NCBI RefSeq assembly: GCF_004923255.1
Contig: NZ_QYRT01000010.1
Coordinates: 1 to 64,000 of the forward strand
Source: Subtercola vilae
Lineage (GTDB): Bacteria; Actinomycetota; Actinomycetes; Actinomycetales; Microbacteriaceae
DNA length: 64,000 nucleotides
Direction of reading: 5' to 3'
The position numbers and the translations under genes were made by a program. Of this stretch, positions 6,837 through 16,235 are shown piece by piece. The stretch's first letter is position 1. Each line of letters starts with the position of its first letter. Under the pieces are notes generated by a model. It worked only from the letters and a program-made list of their open reading frames with translations, ran no database searches and was not told the origin of the DNA.

Positions 6837-8273
6837 ATGGCCTATGAATTCGAGCGCAAGCAGAGAATCACCGTTCTTGGCGGGGGCCCCGGTGGCTACG
6901 AAGCAGCCATCGCCGGCGCCCAACTCGGCGCTGAAGTCACCCTCATCGAACGGGTCGGGGTGGGCGGCGCGGCCGTTCTCACCGACGTTGTGCCCTCGAA
7001 GACGCTGATCGCCACCGCTGAGGCCGCATCGGCCATCGGTGAGGCCGCCGACCTCGGCGTGCAGTTCTTCAGCCGCACCGAGTCGGGCCGCGCGGTGCGC
7101 CCCGAGGTTGCAGTGAACCTGCAGGCCGTCAACAAGCGGTTGCTCGGCCTCGCGCGCCAGCAGTCAGAAGACATGAAGTCGACCCTCATTCGGTCGGGTG
7201 TGAAGGTCGTACAGGGCGATGGGCGACTGGATGGCCGTGATGCTGTCATCGTCTCGACCGGTCATGGCGCCGGGGCCATCGACTTCGACCGCATCGAAGC
7301 CGACACGATTGTGGTGTCGGTGGGCGCGAGCCCGCGCCTGCTCGCCAGTGCCATGCCCGACGGCGAACGCATCTTCACCTGGACCCAGCTCTACACGCTC
7401 GAGGCCATCCCCGAGCACCTCATCGTGGTCGGATCGGGTGTGACCGGCGCCGAGTTCGCGTCGGCGTACACCGCCCTCGGCTCGAAAGTCACCCTCATCT
7501 CGAGCCGCGATCAGGTTCTGCCGGGTGAAGACGCTGATGCTGCTGCGGTGATCGAGAACGTGTTCCGGCGCAACGGAATGACCGTGCTGTCTAAGTCGCG
7601 CGCCGATTCGGTGGTCAGAACCGAGAATGGCGTGGTGGCGACGCTGAGCGACGGTCGCACGGTAGAAGGCAGCCACTGCCTGATGGCGGTGGGGGCCATC
7701 CCGAACACCGCCGGCATCGGCCTCGAAGAGGCGGGCGTTCAACTCACCGAGTCAGGGCACATCCGGGTGAACCGGGTGGCTCGCACGAGTGTGCCGAGTA
7801 TCTACGCGGCCGGCGACTGCACGACCTTCCTGCCCTTGGCATCCGTTGCCTCGATGCAGGGTCGCACGGCCGTCTTTCACGCCATGGGTGACGCGGTGAA
7901 CCCCACCGAGATTCGCAACGTCGCCTCGAACATCTTCACCCAGCCCGAGATCGCCACCGTCGGCTGGACCCAGCGGCAGATCGAGGATGGCATCGCCCAG
8001 GGCGACATCTACAAGCTGCCGCTCAGCGAGAACCCCCGGGCCAAGATGATGGGCATCAAAGACGGTTTCGTGAAGCTGTTCGCCCGCACCGGTTCGGGTA
8101 CGGTCATCGGGGGCGTCATCGTGGCCCCGAAGGCGAGTGAACTCATCTTCCCGCTCGCGCTCGCCGTCGAGCATCGCCTCACCGTAGACCAGGTGGCTCG
8201 CGCGTTCACGGTGTACCCGTCGCTCTCCGGCTCGATCTCCGACGCGGCGCGCGCGATGCACATCGTTCTGTAG
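6837..8273 (+). CDS. lpdA: NAD(P)H-quinone dehydrogenase, LpdA type (flavoprotein disulfide reductase family)
   Basis: A 478-residue FAD/NAD(P)-binding protein. The first Rossmann motif is VLGGGPGGYEA (residues 12-22), the NAD-binding motif is VVGSGVTGAEFA, the second FAD motif is IYAAGDCT, and a C-terminal dimerisation domain follows. In lipoamide dehydrogenases the segment after the FAD helix carries CXXXXC; here it reads GGAAVLTDVVPSKT, with neither cysteine. The same loss is seen in M. tuberculosis LpdA (Rv3303c), which reduces quinones. I therefore call it a quinone reductase, not a lipoamide dehydrogenase. ATG 6837 is chosen because the Rossmann strand then starts at the usual distance. 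The gene is divergent from punA. Confidence 0.88.
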   Translation: MAYEFERKQRITVLGGGPGGYEAAIAGAQLGAEVTLIERVGVGGAAVLTDVVPSKTLIATAEAASAIGEAADLGVQFFSRTESGRAVRPEVAVNLQAVNKRLLGLARQQSEDMKSTLIRSGVKVVQGDGRLDGRDAVIVSTGHGAGAIDFDRIEADTIVVSVGASPRLLASAMPDGERIFTWTQLYTLEAIPEHLIVVGSGVTGAEFASAYTALGSKVTLISSRDQVLPGEDADAAAVIENVFRRNGMTVLSKSRADSVVRTENGVVATLSDGRTVEGSHCLMAVGAIPNTAGIGLEEAGVQLTESGHIRVNRVARTSVPSIYAAGDCTTFLPLASVASMQGRTAVFHAMGDAVNPTEIRNVASNIFTQPEIATVGWTQRQIEDGIAQGDIYKLPLSENPRAKMMGIKDGFVKLFARTGSGTVIGGVIVAPKASELIFPLALAVEHRLTVDQVARAFTVYPSLSGSISDAARAMHIVL

Positions 8274-8305
8274 CTGCGTTCGCCGGCGTGAGTGGGTCAA
8301 TTTGG

Positions 8306-8329
8306 CACGCTCACGCTCACGCTCACGCG
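8306..8329. repeat. Hexamer microsatellite CACGCT
   Basis: Four tandem six-base units (three CACGCT and a final CACGCG) overlap the stop codon of the small gene at 8323-8556. The repeat may have fixed the 3-prime end of that gene by slippage. Confidence 0.6.
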
Positions 8330-8556
8330 ACTCGGCGTACCTCCTCGATGTCGTAGATGCCGAAATAGTCTTCTGACACCTCACTTCGGGCGAAATCGAA
8401 CACCACCGACACCCGTGTGCGGTCTTTCCGCACGGTGACGTAGCGCACCGTCGCCAGCATGTCGCTCACACCGAACCTGACCATGACTTTCTGCCCGGCT
8501 CGCAGGGGTTCCGTTCGGTTCAGCTGAGTTGTGGGTTCACGTTCTGCGTTCACCAT
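8323..8556 (-). CDS. Small hypothetical protein downstream of HEPN-like gene
   Basis: A 77-residue soluble protein that I do not recognise. After a polar N terminus the body (MVRFGVSDMLATVRYVTVRK, then a SEDYFGIYDIEEV segment) alternates charged and hydrophobic residues, as in a small all-beta domain. Its ATG overlaps the last bases of the upstream HEPN-like frame (8550-8556), so translation is probably coupled. A GGAG lies about eleven bases before the ATG. The overlap suggests the two products act together; an antitoxin-like or accessory role is possible but not shown. The 3-prime end runs into a hexamer repeat. Confidence 0.6.
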   Translation of the reverse strand: MVNAEREPTTQLNRTEPLRAGQKVMVRFGVSDMLATVRYVTVRKDRTRVSVVFDFARSEVSEDYFGIYDIEEVRRVA

Positions 8557-8921
8557 GGAGGCGCTCCAATCAGATCAGTGAGATGTTCTCGCATAATAGT
8601 ATCCATTTCTGCGGCGACGAAGTCGAGCGACTGTCGCCATCGCCGGGCCGTCTCAAGGACGAGGGGCTGCATGGTTCTGCACGCCGCAATGCTGACCGGG
8701 TCATCGTGAATGAGGGCATTGCGCGCCTCGTTCAATCGCTGGAGTTGTAGCAGTGCGAAAGATCCGCCGACAGGGTGTAGTTCATTTATCTTGGTGACCA
8801 ATGGCAGCCCCAGGGCGAGAAAGTCCGCTCCAAGAGTCGAGGGGTTGGCATTCCCGAAATCGAGCTTTCGCCCACTCTGAAAACGGTTGCTCACAATGGT
8901 TCGAACGCTCCCGAGGGGCAC
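8550..8921 (-). CDS. HEPN-like domain protein, probably N-terminally truncated
   Basis: A 123-residue protein from a GTG start at 8921. It contains GRKLDFGNANPSTLGADFL followed by an R-N-x-x-x-H motif in LNEARNALIHDDP (about residue 70), the signature of HEPN ribonuclease or nucleic-acid-binding domains. From memory, full-length actinobacterial relatives are about 200 residues with an extra N-terminal helical part. Here the frame stays open upstream to 8996 but offers no ATG, GTG or TTG other than 8921. Start-site support (ACGGAAACG) is weak. This suggests a truncated or frameshifted gene. It overlaps the downstream small gene by seven bases. Confidence 0.5.
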   Translation of the reverse strand: MPLGSVRTIVSNRFQSGRKLDFGNANPSTLGADFLALGLPLVTKINELHPVGGSFALLQLQRLNEARNALIHDDPVSIAACRTMQPLVLETARRWRQSLDFVAAEMDTIMREHLTDLIGAPPW

Positions 8922-9000
8922 TGTCGTTTCCGTGACGATGGCGTCAATGCAGTCGCTCGCTTCGTGGGCCGCGCCATTCGAGTAGTGCAGATGAGGTCAT
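8922..9000 (-). pseudogene. Possible 5-prime remnant of the HEPN-like gene
   Basis: An ATG at 9000 on the minus strand opens a short frame (MTSSALLEWRGPRSERLH, then stop) in a different phase from the HEPN-like frame. The HEPN frame itself reads AAHEASDCIDAIV across the same bases. From memory, a WRGPR-type N terminus and an HDEA-type segment both occur in full-length relatives, separated by about 45 residues. An internal deletion with a frame change would explain both. This is inference and needs a family alignment. Confidence 0.3.
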
Positions 9001-9039
9001 GCAGTCAAGGTAGCCCCTGCGGCTTCGGAGGCCGGCTAG

Positions 9040-9064
9040 TTATCCACAGGCCCGTTCTGGGCCT
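9040..9064 (+). other. DnaA-box-like 9-mer next to a short hairpin
   Basis: TTATCCACA at 9040-9048 is the perfect E. coli-type DnaA box. It abuts a hairpin, AGGCCC-GTTCT-GGGCCT (9048-9064), followed by an AT-rich CATAAATGATTTAC. It is a single site upstream of the secreted beta-propeller gene, not an origin: no cluster of boxes and no dnaA/dnaN genes are present. The remaining spacer to 9140 shows only the SD sequence of the next gene. Confidence 0.4.
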
Positions 9065-9140
9065 CATAAATGATTTACTCTCGTCTTTGCGACGGTTGCC
9101 ATGCTCGTTGGCCGGCCGCAACTACCGAGAGGAAACCTTC

Positions 9141-10469
9141 ATGAATCGACGACTCTGTGCCGCCGTTCCCGTTGTAGCGCTGCTGATGGCGGGCGGCATT
9201 GCTGGCCTGGCGGGCAGCGCACAAGCCGTGGTGCATCCGGCGGCGTACGCGTCCCTTCCCCGGGGCGCAGAGCCCGGCGCACTGGTCGTCGACACGGCCG
9301 GTGACGTGTTCACGGTGAACCCGGGTACGAATTCGGTCAGCAAGGTGCTGGCCGGCGGCCGGCTCGACCCACGCTTCGACGGAACGCTTCCGTCGGGTTC
9401 GCTGCCCGTGCACATCGCAGAAGACGCGGCGGGAGCTCTTTACGTCACGAGCTTCACGACCAGCACGGTGGTGAAGCTCGACCCCGACACGGGGCTCGCC
9501 GACTCGGCCTTCACCGCACACGCCGGCGCCGCACTTGCGGGGCGGCACCCGGTCGACGTCGCCATCAGCCCGGCCGGCGCCATCTTCGTACTGAACAGCG
9601 GTGACGAGACAGTGGTCGAACTCTCGGCCGCGGGAGACGAACTCGCGGTCGCCGCACTCGACCCGGTCGCCGACTCGCAAGCGCTCGCCTTCGACGATCA
9701 CGGCGACCTGTTCGTGGCGAACACCGGTGACGGCACCATCTCCCGCATCACGTACGGCACGGCCGGCCCCGCCTCGGTGACCCGGGCGTGGGCGACGCTC
9801 GACGCCGGCACCTACCCCACCGGCCTCGCCTTCGACCACCACGACCACGTCTACGCCGTGAGCGCGGCCGGCGCGAGCGTCTACGAGATCGGCGAAGATC
9901 TCCCCATCGGCCTGAATCTCATGTCACGGCACCGCATGCCCGGAACCTACCCCTTCGCCATCACGAACGATCTCATCGGCAATGTCTACACGAGCAATAT
10001 CGGTGACAACACGATCTCGATGTTCGGTGTCGATGGCAGCGTGATCGATGCGGTCACGACGCTCACCGGATCACCGTCAGCCGAAGCGATCGTGGCCGAC
10101 CGCAGCGGATCGCTGTTCACGGCGAACACGGCGACCGATTCGGTGGGTATCGCGCCACTCGCGCCCGTCATCACGTCGGCGGCTCCGCCTTCGGCGGCTC
10201 AGGTCGATGTGGCGTACCGCGCGCAGATCACCGCGACGGGCCTTGACCCGACGGTGTTCGCTGCCTTAGAACCGCTTCCGAGCGGATTGTCACTCGACCG
10301 GGCATCCGGAGTGCTGAGTGGCACCCCCACCGTCGCCGGCACTTTCGACCTTGACGTCTCCGCCGCGAACCTGGTCGGCCGCTCGGATGTGCAGCACGTC
10401 TCGCTTGTCATCGCCCCGAGGGCGGGGAGCACCGGTTGCTGGTACTGGAGCGGGCCGTGCGGCCTGTGA
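9141..10469 (+). CDS. Secreted beta-propeller protein with C-terminal putative Ig domain
   Basis: A 442-residue exported protein. Residues 1-29 form a Sec signal peptide (MNRRLC, hydrophobic core, likely cleavage after SAQA). Residues about 40-345 contain repeated blades with (D/N)xxGxLFVxN-type strands (GDVFTVNPGTNSVSK, GDLFVANTGDGTISR, GNVYTSNIGDNTIS), typical of NHL/YncE-like propellers. Residues about 350-430 match the He_PIG putative Ig domain (LPSGLSLDRASGVLSGTPT). The start follows GAGAGGAAACC. The C terminus (CWYWSGPCGL) has no sorting signal or transmembrane helix, so the protein is probably released. The ligand is unknown. It converges with the helicase gene, eight bases away. Confidence 0.82.
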   Translation: MNRRLCAAVPVVALLMAGGIAGLAGSAQAVVHPAAYASLPRGAEPGALVVDTAGDVFTVNPGTNSVSKVLAGGRLDPRFDGTLPSGSLPVHIAEDAAGALYVTSFTTSTVVKLDPDTGLADSAFTAHAGAALAGRHPVDVAISPAGAIFVLNSGDETVVELSAAGDELAVAALDPVADSQALAFDDHGDLFVANTGDGTISRITYGTAGPASVTRAWATLDAGTYPTGLAFDHHDHVYAVSAAGASVYEIGEDLPIGLNLMSRHRMPGTYPFAITNDLIGNVYTSNIGDNTISMFGVDGSVIDAVTTLTGSPSAEAIVADRSGSLFTANTATDSVGIAPLAPVITSAAPPSAAQVDVAYRAQITATGLDPTVFAALEPLPSGLSLDRASGVLSGTPTVAGTFDLDVSAANLVGRSDVQHVSLVIAPRAGSTGCWYWSGPCGL

Positions 10470-10477
10470 GGTGCTGT

Positions 10478-13400
10478 TCACACGTCGAGCAGGCCGCGGA
10501 TATCGTCGGCGGTGAGGGCGGTGCTGAACACGGCGTCGTCGTCCATCACCGCATCGAAGAGCTTCGCCTTCTGCTCTTTGAGCGCCATCACCTTCTCTTC
10601 GATGGTTCCGGTCGCCACCAGCCGGTAGACGTTCACGCTCTTGGTCTGGCCGATGCGGTGCGTACGGTCGATCGCCTGGTTCTCAGTGGCCGGGTTCCAC
10701 CACGGGTCGAGCATGAACACGTAGTCGGCTTCGGTGAGGTTCAGGCCGAACCCGCCCGCCTTCAGGCTGATCAGAAAGACCGGGGCCGTGCCGGATTTGA
10801 ACCGCGCGATGACCTCGGGCCGGCGCCTGGTCGAGCCGTCGAGGTACTCGAATTCGATGCCGGCTTCGGTGAGACGGGTGGCCGCCTTGCCGAGAAACGA
10901 GGTGAACTGGCTGAACACGAGGGCGCGGTGGCCCTCGGCCACCACATCATCGAGTTGCTCGAACAGGGCATTCAGTTTGCTCGAAGGTACATCTGCGTAC
11001 TTCTCGTCGATCAGCGACGCATCGAGGCTCAGCATGCGCAGCAGCGTCAGCGAGCGAAAGACGATGAATCGGTTGCGGTCGAGATCGTCGATGAGACCGA
11101 GCAGTTTCTGGCGCTCTCGCTGAAAGAAGGTGTCGTAGAGCGCTTGGTGGGCGGGCAGCAGCGCGACCTGCAGCGTCTGCTCCTGCTTAGCCGGCAGCTC
11201 GGGGGCCACGAGTTCTTTCGTGCGACGCATCAGCAGTGGCCGAATGCGCCGCCGCAGCTTCGGCAGCAGCGTGGGGTCGAGCGCCTTCTCGATGGGCCTC
11301 ACATACGCCTCCTGAAACCTCGGCGCAGAGGCGAACAGCCCGGGTGCCACGATGTCGAAGAGCGACCAGAGTTCCATCAGGTTGTTCTCGAGGGGGGTTC
11401 CGGTGATGGCGAGTTTGAAGGGAGCGTCGAGTGCGGTTGCGCACTCGTGCAGCTTCGACGTGTGGTTCTTCACGAACTGCGCTTCGTCGAGAATCAGCCC
11501 CGACCAGCCCACCGCGCTGTATGCCGCGAAGTCGAGCCGGAACAGCGCATAACTCGTGACCACGATGTCGGCTCCGTCGGCGATCTGGGCCACGGTTCGC
11601 TTGCCCTTCGCCTGGGTGGTTGTGACGCCACTGACCACGAGCGAAGGGGTGAACCTGGCCGCTTCGGCGAGCCAGTTCGAGACCACAGAGGTCGGTGCCA
11701 CCACGAGAAACGGCGGGGTGCCGCCCGGTGCGGCCCCCCGGGCGTGCGCTACGAGAGCGAGGGTCTGCAGTGTCTTGCCGAGCCCCATGTCGTCACCGAG
11801 AATGCCGCCCAGACCGTGTTCATAGAGAAAGGCGAGCCAGTGAAAACCTTCGAGCTGGTAGGGCCGCAGCGAGGCATCCACGGTTGCGGGCAGTGGCGTG
11901 GGCCGGATGCTCGTCACGGTGTTCAGGCCCGAAACGGCCTCGCGCCACGCCACCGCCTGAACCGTTTCTTCGGCGAGGTCTTCGAACTCCGACCACAGGC
12001 TCGCCTGGTAGCGGCTGATGCGCACTCCGGTGTCCCACTCGGCGAGGGCGCTGGCCTCCGCCAGCAGCTCACGCAGCCGGTCGAACGAGGGATGGTCGAG
12101 GGTGAGGTAGGTCTTGTCGACCATGAGCAGCTTCGTCTCGCCCTTCGAGAGCGCCTTGAAAAGCGGCCCGAACGGAACCCGGTAGCCGCCAACGTTCACG
12201 ATGATGCCAAGGTCGAACCAGTCGCGCTTGTCGCTCTCGACGGTGGTGATGGTGAGCTCCGGGTCACCGGTCAGCTCGCGGTAGTCGGGCCGCTTGCCCA
12301 CGATGTCGACCTGCACCGCGTCGAGGTGCTCCAGAATCGGCAGTGTCTTCTCGGTGAAGACGGCAGCATCGAACCCCTGCAGCACGAGGCTGGCATTCAG
12401 CGGGCGCGCCGGGTCGACCGGCTCGAAGGCCTCCGACCGTGCACCGATCTCTGCTGCCGCGTCGTTCGCGAACTCGAGGGCCCTGAGAACCGCCCCGAGG
12501 GTGTGCCGCTCGGCAGCGGTATCGCGTTCGTCGCCGTCGCCTCCGCCGTCGGCATCCGCATCGGCATCCTCGGTCGAGGCGTACAGCGGCAGCTGCTGAG
12601 TGTGTTCACCCGAACCGTACTGCCACGACCAGTCAAGACTGAGCACGTTCTTCGCGCGAAAGCGTGCGGTCAGAACCAGAACGGGCGGGGCTATCTCGGG
12701 AAACTCGACCGTCTCGTCGCTGCTGACCAGCGTCACAGCGCGGCGGAGCCGCGGATAGAACGTCTCGAAGAACTCCCCGACCTCGTCAGCGGGCACCACC
12801 ACGTCGGCAACGTGGCCGAGCAGCGCGCGTTCCTCCTCGCCCAGACGCGTGCGCACGGCGGGGACACCCTCGGCACCCGGCGCGATGGTCTCGTCTGCCC
12901 GGGCCTCGGGAGCCACCGCGTGGGCTCGTTCGCTGGTGGGTTCGACAGCGGCGGTCACCGTTGGCGCCAGCACGATGCTCGACCGGGCCAGATCGTACGT
13001 GTAGACCCCGTGGTCGCCGATGGCCCCGCTCGACGATGCCGGGCGTACTGCCGTGTCGACCACCACGCTCGCCGAAAGCACCAGGTCGCCCCGCTCTGCC
13101 ACCCCCGGCCCTGCCGTCTCCTGGCCGGCCCGCGAAGCATCGAGCCGAACCGTGGCGCCCGCCCCCACCTTCACCACCGAGGCCTTCTTGGTGCCCAGCA
13201 GAGGGATTCCGAGCTGCGCGGCTTCGTCGAGCAGCCCCCACAGCAGGGGCGAACTGAAGTCGTCGAGGTAGAGCCAGTCGTTCTCCTGGCCGGTGTACAG
13301 CTCGCGGGTGGCACGCTGTACGGCGGCGAACTGGGCGAACCACCGGTGGTGCTCCGGGTTCAGGTTCAGCCGGTTCACCTGGTGGGTGAACGACCCCCAG

Positions 13401-14230
13401 CTGACGCTCGCCTTGATGTAGCTTCCGGCGGCACTCCGAACCACGGGGCGAACGCCGAGTCGCCGGGGCGCGCGCTCGAGCGGATCATCGGTCGCCTTCG
13501 GCTCGCGGGCGGCCTTCGTGGTCGGCCCCCGCCATTGCTCACGGCTGCGCGGAACGAACTCCCGCACTTCGAACTGCAGCCCCATCGCCGTGGTCGAGCG
13601 TTGCCCGCCGCGCGCGGGTGCGACGAGCTTTGCCGCCGCCGAGGATGCGCCGGGCTGAGACAGCGCGCCCACCCGCTGGCGCCAGCCCTGGGCTTCAGCG
13701 GCGGCGGGGGCCGGAGCCTCCGATGCCGGCGAATACCACTCGCCGAGCTCCCGTGGGGCTCGCCCGGGCAGCCACTCGGTACCGCGTTCGGCGTCGGCGT
13801 CAGGGGTGCGCATGCCGCCGGTTGCAGGCGTGCCCGACGCATCCAAGCCGCCCGGAATACCCGGCGCACCCAGGTCACCCGGCGCGACCCACGCATACCC
13901 GTGATCGCCCACCGGCCGGCGAACGTGGGCCGCATTGCTGGCGAGGAGGGCGGCGGCGACGTGTTTGCAGTCGAAACGCACCGGGCAGCTGCACGAAGAG
14001 CTGACGGGCACCCAGTACACCGAATTCGATTCGTCGAGCGTTACCGAACAGCGGTAGGGAGCGCCTTCAGAGCCCTGAACTGCGGCCGTGAGGGTGCGCG
14101 TCTCGGCGTTCCACACGAGATTCGCGACCGCAGACCCCCGGGCGTAGGGCCGAGCCCGATCGAAGCTGGGGCGGCCGACCAGCCGCGCAATGTCGGCCGC
14201 GTCGACCAGCGGAAACGCGGAACTCGACAT
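10478..14230 (-). CDS. SNF2-family DEAD/DEAH helicase with SWIM zinc finger
   Basis: A 1250-residue ATP-dependent DNA translocase. The N-terminal SWIM finger (CSCPVRFDCKH) is near residues 80-90. A long linker rich in Ala, Gly and Pro follows at about 100-250. The two-lobed SNF2 motor is in the C-terminal half: Walker A GDDMGLGKT, Walker B LILDEAQFVKN (DEAQ), motif III GTPLENNLMELW, and motifs V-VI GGFGLNLTEAD and QAIDRTHRIGQ. This architecture is common in actinobacteria as stand-alone helicases of unknown physiological role, possibly in repair or chromatin remodelling. It lies 45 bases downstream of the acyl-CoA carboxylase alpha gene on the same strand. Confidence 0.92.
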   Translation of the reverse strand: MSSSAFPLVDAADIARLVGRPSFDRARPYARGSAVANLVWNAETRTLTAAVQGSEGAPYRCSVTLDESNSVYWVPVSSSCSCPVRFDCKHVAAALLASNAAHVRRPVGDHGYAWVAPGDLGAPGIPGGLDASGTPATGGMRTPDADAERGTEWLPGRAPRELGEWYSPASEAPAPAAAEAQGWRQRVGALSQPGASSAAAKLVAPARGGQRSTTAMGLQFEVREFVPRSREQWRGPTTKAAREPKATDDPLERAPRRLGVRPVVRSAAGSYIKASVSWGSFTHQVNRLNLNPEHHRWFAQFAAVQRATRELYTGQENDWLYLDDFSSPLLWGLLDEAAQLGIPLLGTKKASVVKVGAGATVRLDASRAGQETAGPGVAERGDLVLSASVVVDTAVRPASSSGAIGDHGVYTYDLARSSIVLAPTVTAAVEPTSERAHAVAPEARADETIAPGAEGVPAVRTRLGEEERALLGHVADVVVPADEVGEFFETFYPRLRRAVTLVSSDETVEFPEIAPPVLVLTARFRAKNVLSLDWSWQYGSGEHTQQLPLYASTEDADADADGGGDGDERDTAAERHTLGAVLRALEFANDAAAEIGARSEAFEPVDPARPLNASLVLQGFDAAVFTEKTLPILEHLDAVQVDIVGKRPDYRELTGDPELTITTVESDKRDWFDLGIIVNVGGYRVPFGPLFKALSKGETKLLMVDKTYLTLDHPSFDRLRELLAEASALAEWDTGVRISRYQASLWSEFEDLAEETVQAVAWREAVSGLNTVTSIRPTPLPATVDASLRPYQLEGFHWLAFLYEHGLGGILGDDMGLGKTLQTLALVAHARGAAPGGTPPFLVVAPTSVVSNWLAEAARFTPSLVVSGVTTTQAKGKRTVAQIADGADIVVTSYALFRLDFAAYSAVGWSGLILDEAQFVKNHTSKLHECATALDAPFKLAITGTPLENNLMELWSLFDIVAPGLFASAPRFQEAYVRPIEKALDPTLLPKLRRRIRPLLMRRTKELVAPELPAKQEQTLQVALLPAHQALYDTFFQRERQKLLGLIDDLDRNRFIVFRSLTLLRMLSLDASLIDEKYADVPSSKLNALFEQLDDVVAEGHRALVFSQFTSFLGKAATRLTEAGIEFEYLDGSTRRRPEVIARFKSGTAPVFLISLKAGGFGLNLTEADYVFMLDPWWNPATENQAIDRTHRIGQTKSVNVYRLVATGTIEEKVMALKEQKAKLFDAVMDDDAVFSTALTADDIRGLLDV

Positions 14231-14275
14231 GCGTCCATCGTCTCACGCCCCGCAATATCGAGGGAGCGGCGGCCG

Positions 14276-16084
14276 CTACGCCGCCACGTGGTCGGAGATC
14301 TCGAGCAGCCGGTGCCCCGACGAGACCGTCTCGCCGACGACTGCGTCAATCGACGACACGATGCCGTCTTTGTGCGCCTGGATGGGCTGCTCCATCTTCA
14401 TGGCCTCGAGCACCACGATGAGGTCGCCCTTGACGACCTTGTCGCCTTCGGCCACGGCCAGCTTGATGACGGTGGCCTGCATGGGAGCCTTCACCGAGTT
14501 GCCGGTGGCCGTGAGCGTGGCTCCGGTGGAACCGCTGCGCCGACGCGGTGCTGCGCCGAGGGTCGCCCCCGAACTGCCGGCCCCTGAACCGATGCCGCTG
14601 CCGGCAGCCGAGAGCAGGCGCTCGGGCAGCACGACCTCGATGCGCTTGCCGTCGACCTCGACGACAACCGTGCTGCGGGCGGGCGCGGGTGCTGCGTCGT
14701 CGAGTGACCCGCTCCACGGCTCGATGGTGTTGTCGAAGTCGGTCTCGATCCAGCGGGTGTAGATGCTGAACGGCTGCCCGGCCTCGGGAGCGAAGGCGGG
14801 ATCGCGCACGATGGCACGGTGAAAGGGCAGCACGGTGGGCAGGCCGGCCACCTCGAACTCGTCGAGCGCGCGGCGGGCCCGTTCGAGCGCCTCTTCACGA
14901 GTCGCGCCGGTCACGATGAGTTTGGCGAGCAGCGAGTCGAACGACCCGGAGATCACGTCGCCCGCCTGCACGCCGGTGTCGACGCGCACGCCGGGGCCGC
15001 CCGGAGCCTTGAACACGTGGATGGGCCCGGGGCTCGGCAGAAAACCGCGGCCGGCGTCTTCGCCGTTGATGCGGAACTCGAATGAGTGCCCGCGGGGCGC
15101 AGGGTCGTCGTAGCCGAGCACGCCGCCCTCGGCGAGCCTGAACTGCTCGCGTACGAGGTCGACGCCGGTGACCTCTTCTGAGACCGGGTGTTCGACCTGC
15201 AGGCGCGTGTTCACTTCGAGAAACGACACCGTGCCGTCTTTCGCCACCAAGAATTCGCAGGTGCCGGCCCCCACATAGCCGACCTCTTTCAAGATGGCTT
15301 TGGATGCCCGGTAGAGGCCCTCGTTCTGCTCGTCGCTCAAGAAGGGCGCCGGGGCTTCTTCGACGAGTTTCTGGTGGCGGCGCTGCAATGAACAGTCGCG
15401 GGTGGATACGACCACCACGTTGCCGTGTGAATCGGCTAGGCACTGCGTCTCGACGTGGCGCGGTTCATCGAGGTACTTCTCGACGAAGCACTCGCCGCGA
15501 CCGAAGGCAGCGATGGCCTCGCGGGTGGCCGATTCGAACAGCTCAGGAATCTCTTCGACCGTGCGGGCGACCTTCAGGCCGCGGCCACCGCCGCCGAAGG
15601 CAGCCTTGATGGCCACGGGCAGGCCGTGGATGGCGACGAAGTCGAGAACCTCGTCGGCGCCGGTGACGGGGTCGATGGTGCCGGGGGCGAGGGGTGCGCC
15701 CACGCGCTCGGCGATGTGGCGCGCCGACACTTTGTCGCCCAGCAGCTCGATGGCCGAGGGGGAGGGGCCGATCCAGATGAGCCCGGCGTCGATGACGGCC
15801 TGGGCGAAGCTGGCGTTCTCAGCGAGAAACCCGTAACCAGGGTGTACGGCGTCGGCGCCCGATCGCTTGGCGATCGACAGAATCTTGTCTATGACGAGGT
15901 ACGTTTCAGCGCTCGTGGTGCCATCGAGGGCATACGCCTCGTCTGCCAGCTGAACGTGCAGGGCGTCTCTGTCCTGGTCGGCGTAGACGGCCACCGACGC
16001 TACACCCGAGTCTTTCGCGGCCCGTACAACCCGCACAGCGATCTCGCCGCGGTTGGCAATCAGAACTTTAGTTATACGAGGCAT
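14276..16084 (-). CDS. accA3: Acyl-CoA carboxylase alpha subunit (biotin carboxylase plus biotin carboxyl carrier)
   Basis: A 602-residue protein that carboxylates its own biotin using ATP and bicarbonate and delivers the carboxyl group to a beta subunit. Biotin carboxylase spans about 1-450: N-terminal [19 protein letters not shown], the ATP-grasp [10 protein letters not shown], and [19 protein letters not shown] Ser/Gly/Ala-rich linker is at about 490-515. The C-terminal carrier domain has the biotinylated lysine in LEAMKMEQP. The beta subunit (21932-23533), epsilon subunit (21618-21845) and biotin ligase (23580-24407) are encoded nearby, so the parts of a complete acetyl/propionyl-CoA carboxylase system lie within 10 kb. 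A TAGGCT hexamer ends eight bases before the ATG. Confidence 0.94.
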   Translation of the reverse strand: MPRITKVLIANRGEIAVRVVRAAKDSGVASVAVYADQDRDALHVQLADEAYALDGTTSAETYLVIDKILSIAKRSGADAVHPGYGFLAENASFAQAVIDAGLIWIGPSPSAIELLGDKVSARHIAERVGAPLAPGTIDPVTGADEVLDFVAIHGLPVAIKAAFGGGGRGLKVARTVEEIPELFESATREAIAAFGRGECFVEKYLDEPRHVETQCLADSHGNVVVVSTRDCSLQRRHQKLVEEAPAPFLSDEQNEGLYRASKAILKEVGYVGAGTCEFLVAKDGTVSFLEVNTRLQVEHPVSEEVTGVDLVREQFRLAEGGVLGYDDPAPRGHSFEFRINGEDAGRGFLPSPGPIHVFKAPGGPGVRVDTGVQAGDVISGSFDSLLAKLIVTGATREEALERARRALDEFEVAGLPTVLPFHRAIVRDPAFAPEAGQPFSIYTRWIETDFDNTIEPWSGSLDDAAPAPARSTVVVEVDGKRIEVVLPERLLSAAGSGIGSGAGSSGATLGAAPRRRSGSTGATLTATGNSVKAPMQATVIKLAVAEGDKVVKGDLIVVLEAMKMEQPIQAHKDGIVSSIDAVVGETVSSGHRLLEISDHVAA

Positions 16085-16235
16085 AGTGACCTAGCCTATT
16101 AGGCCGGCAGCCCGGCGCTTTGGCATGTGCCTACAAAAATGGATGCCCGGGCGGTGCCGTTGTCTACAAAACGGGCTGCTCGGCGCCGCTGTATGCCTCT
16201 CCGCGCATGAATTGGCGCGTGTTCAGGATGGATGC
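16085..16235. other. Intergenic region between accA3 and maf
   Basis: A 150-base spacer upstream of accA3 and downstream of maf. It contains two similar segments, CCTACAAAAATGGATGCCCG and TCTACAAAACGGGCTGC, arranged as imperfect direct repeats about 30 bases apart. No convincing gene is present. Confidence 0.4.

Noticed and set aside
9040-9048. Replication origin
   Set aside because: Only one DnaA box is present and none of dnaA, dnaN, gyrB, rpmH or parAB is nearby.
10436-14587. A very long plus-strand open frame (over 1300 codons) opposite the SNF2 helicase
   Set aside because: It lies entirely antisense to a protein with all helicase motifs. Its translation is rich in Arg, Gly and His with no domain, as expected from GC-rich antisense frames.
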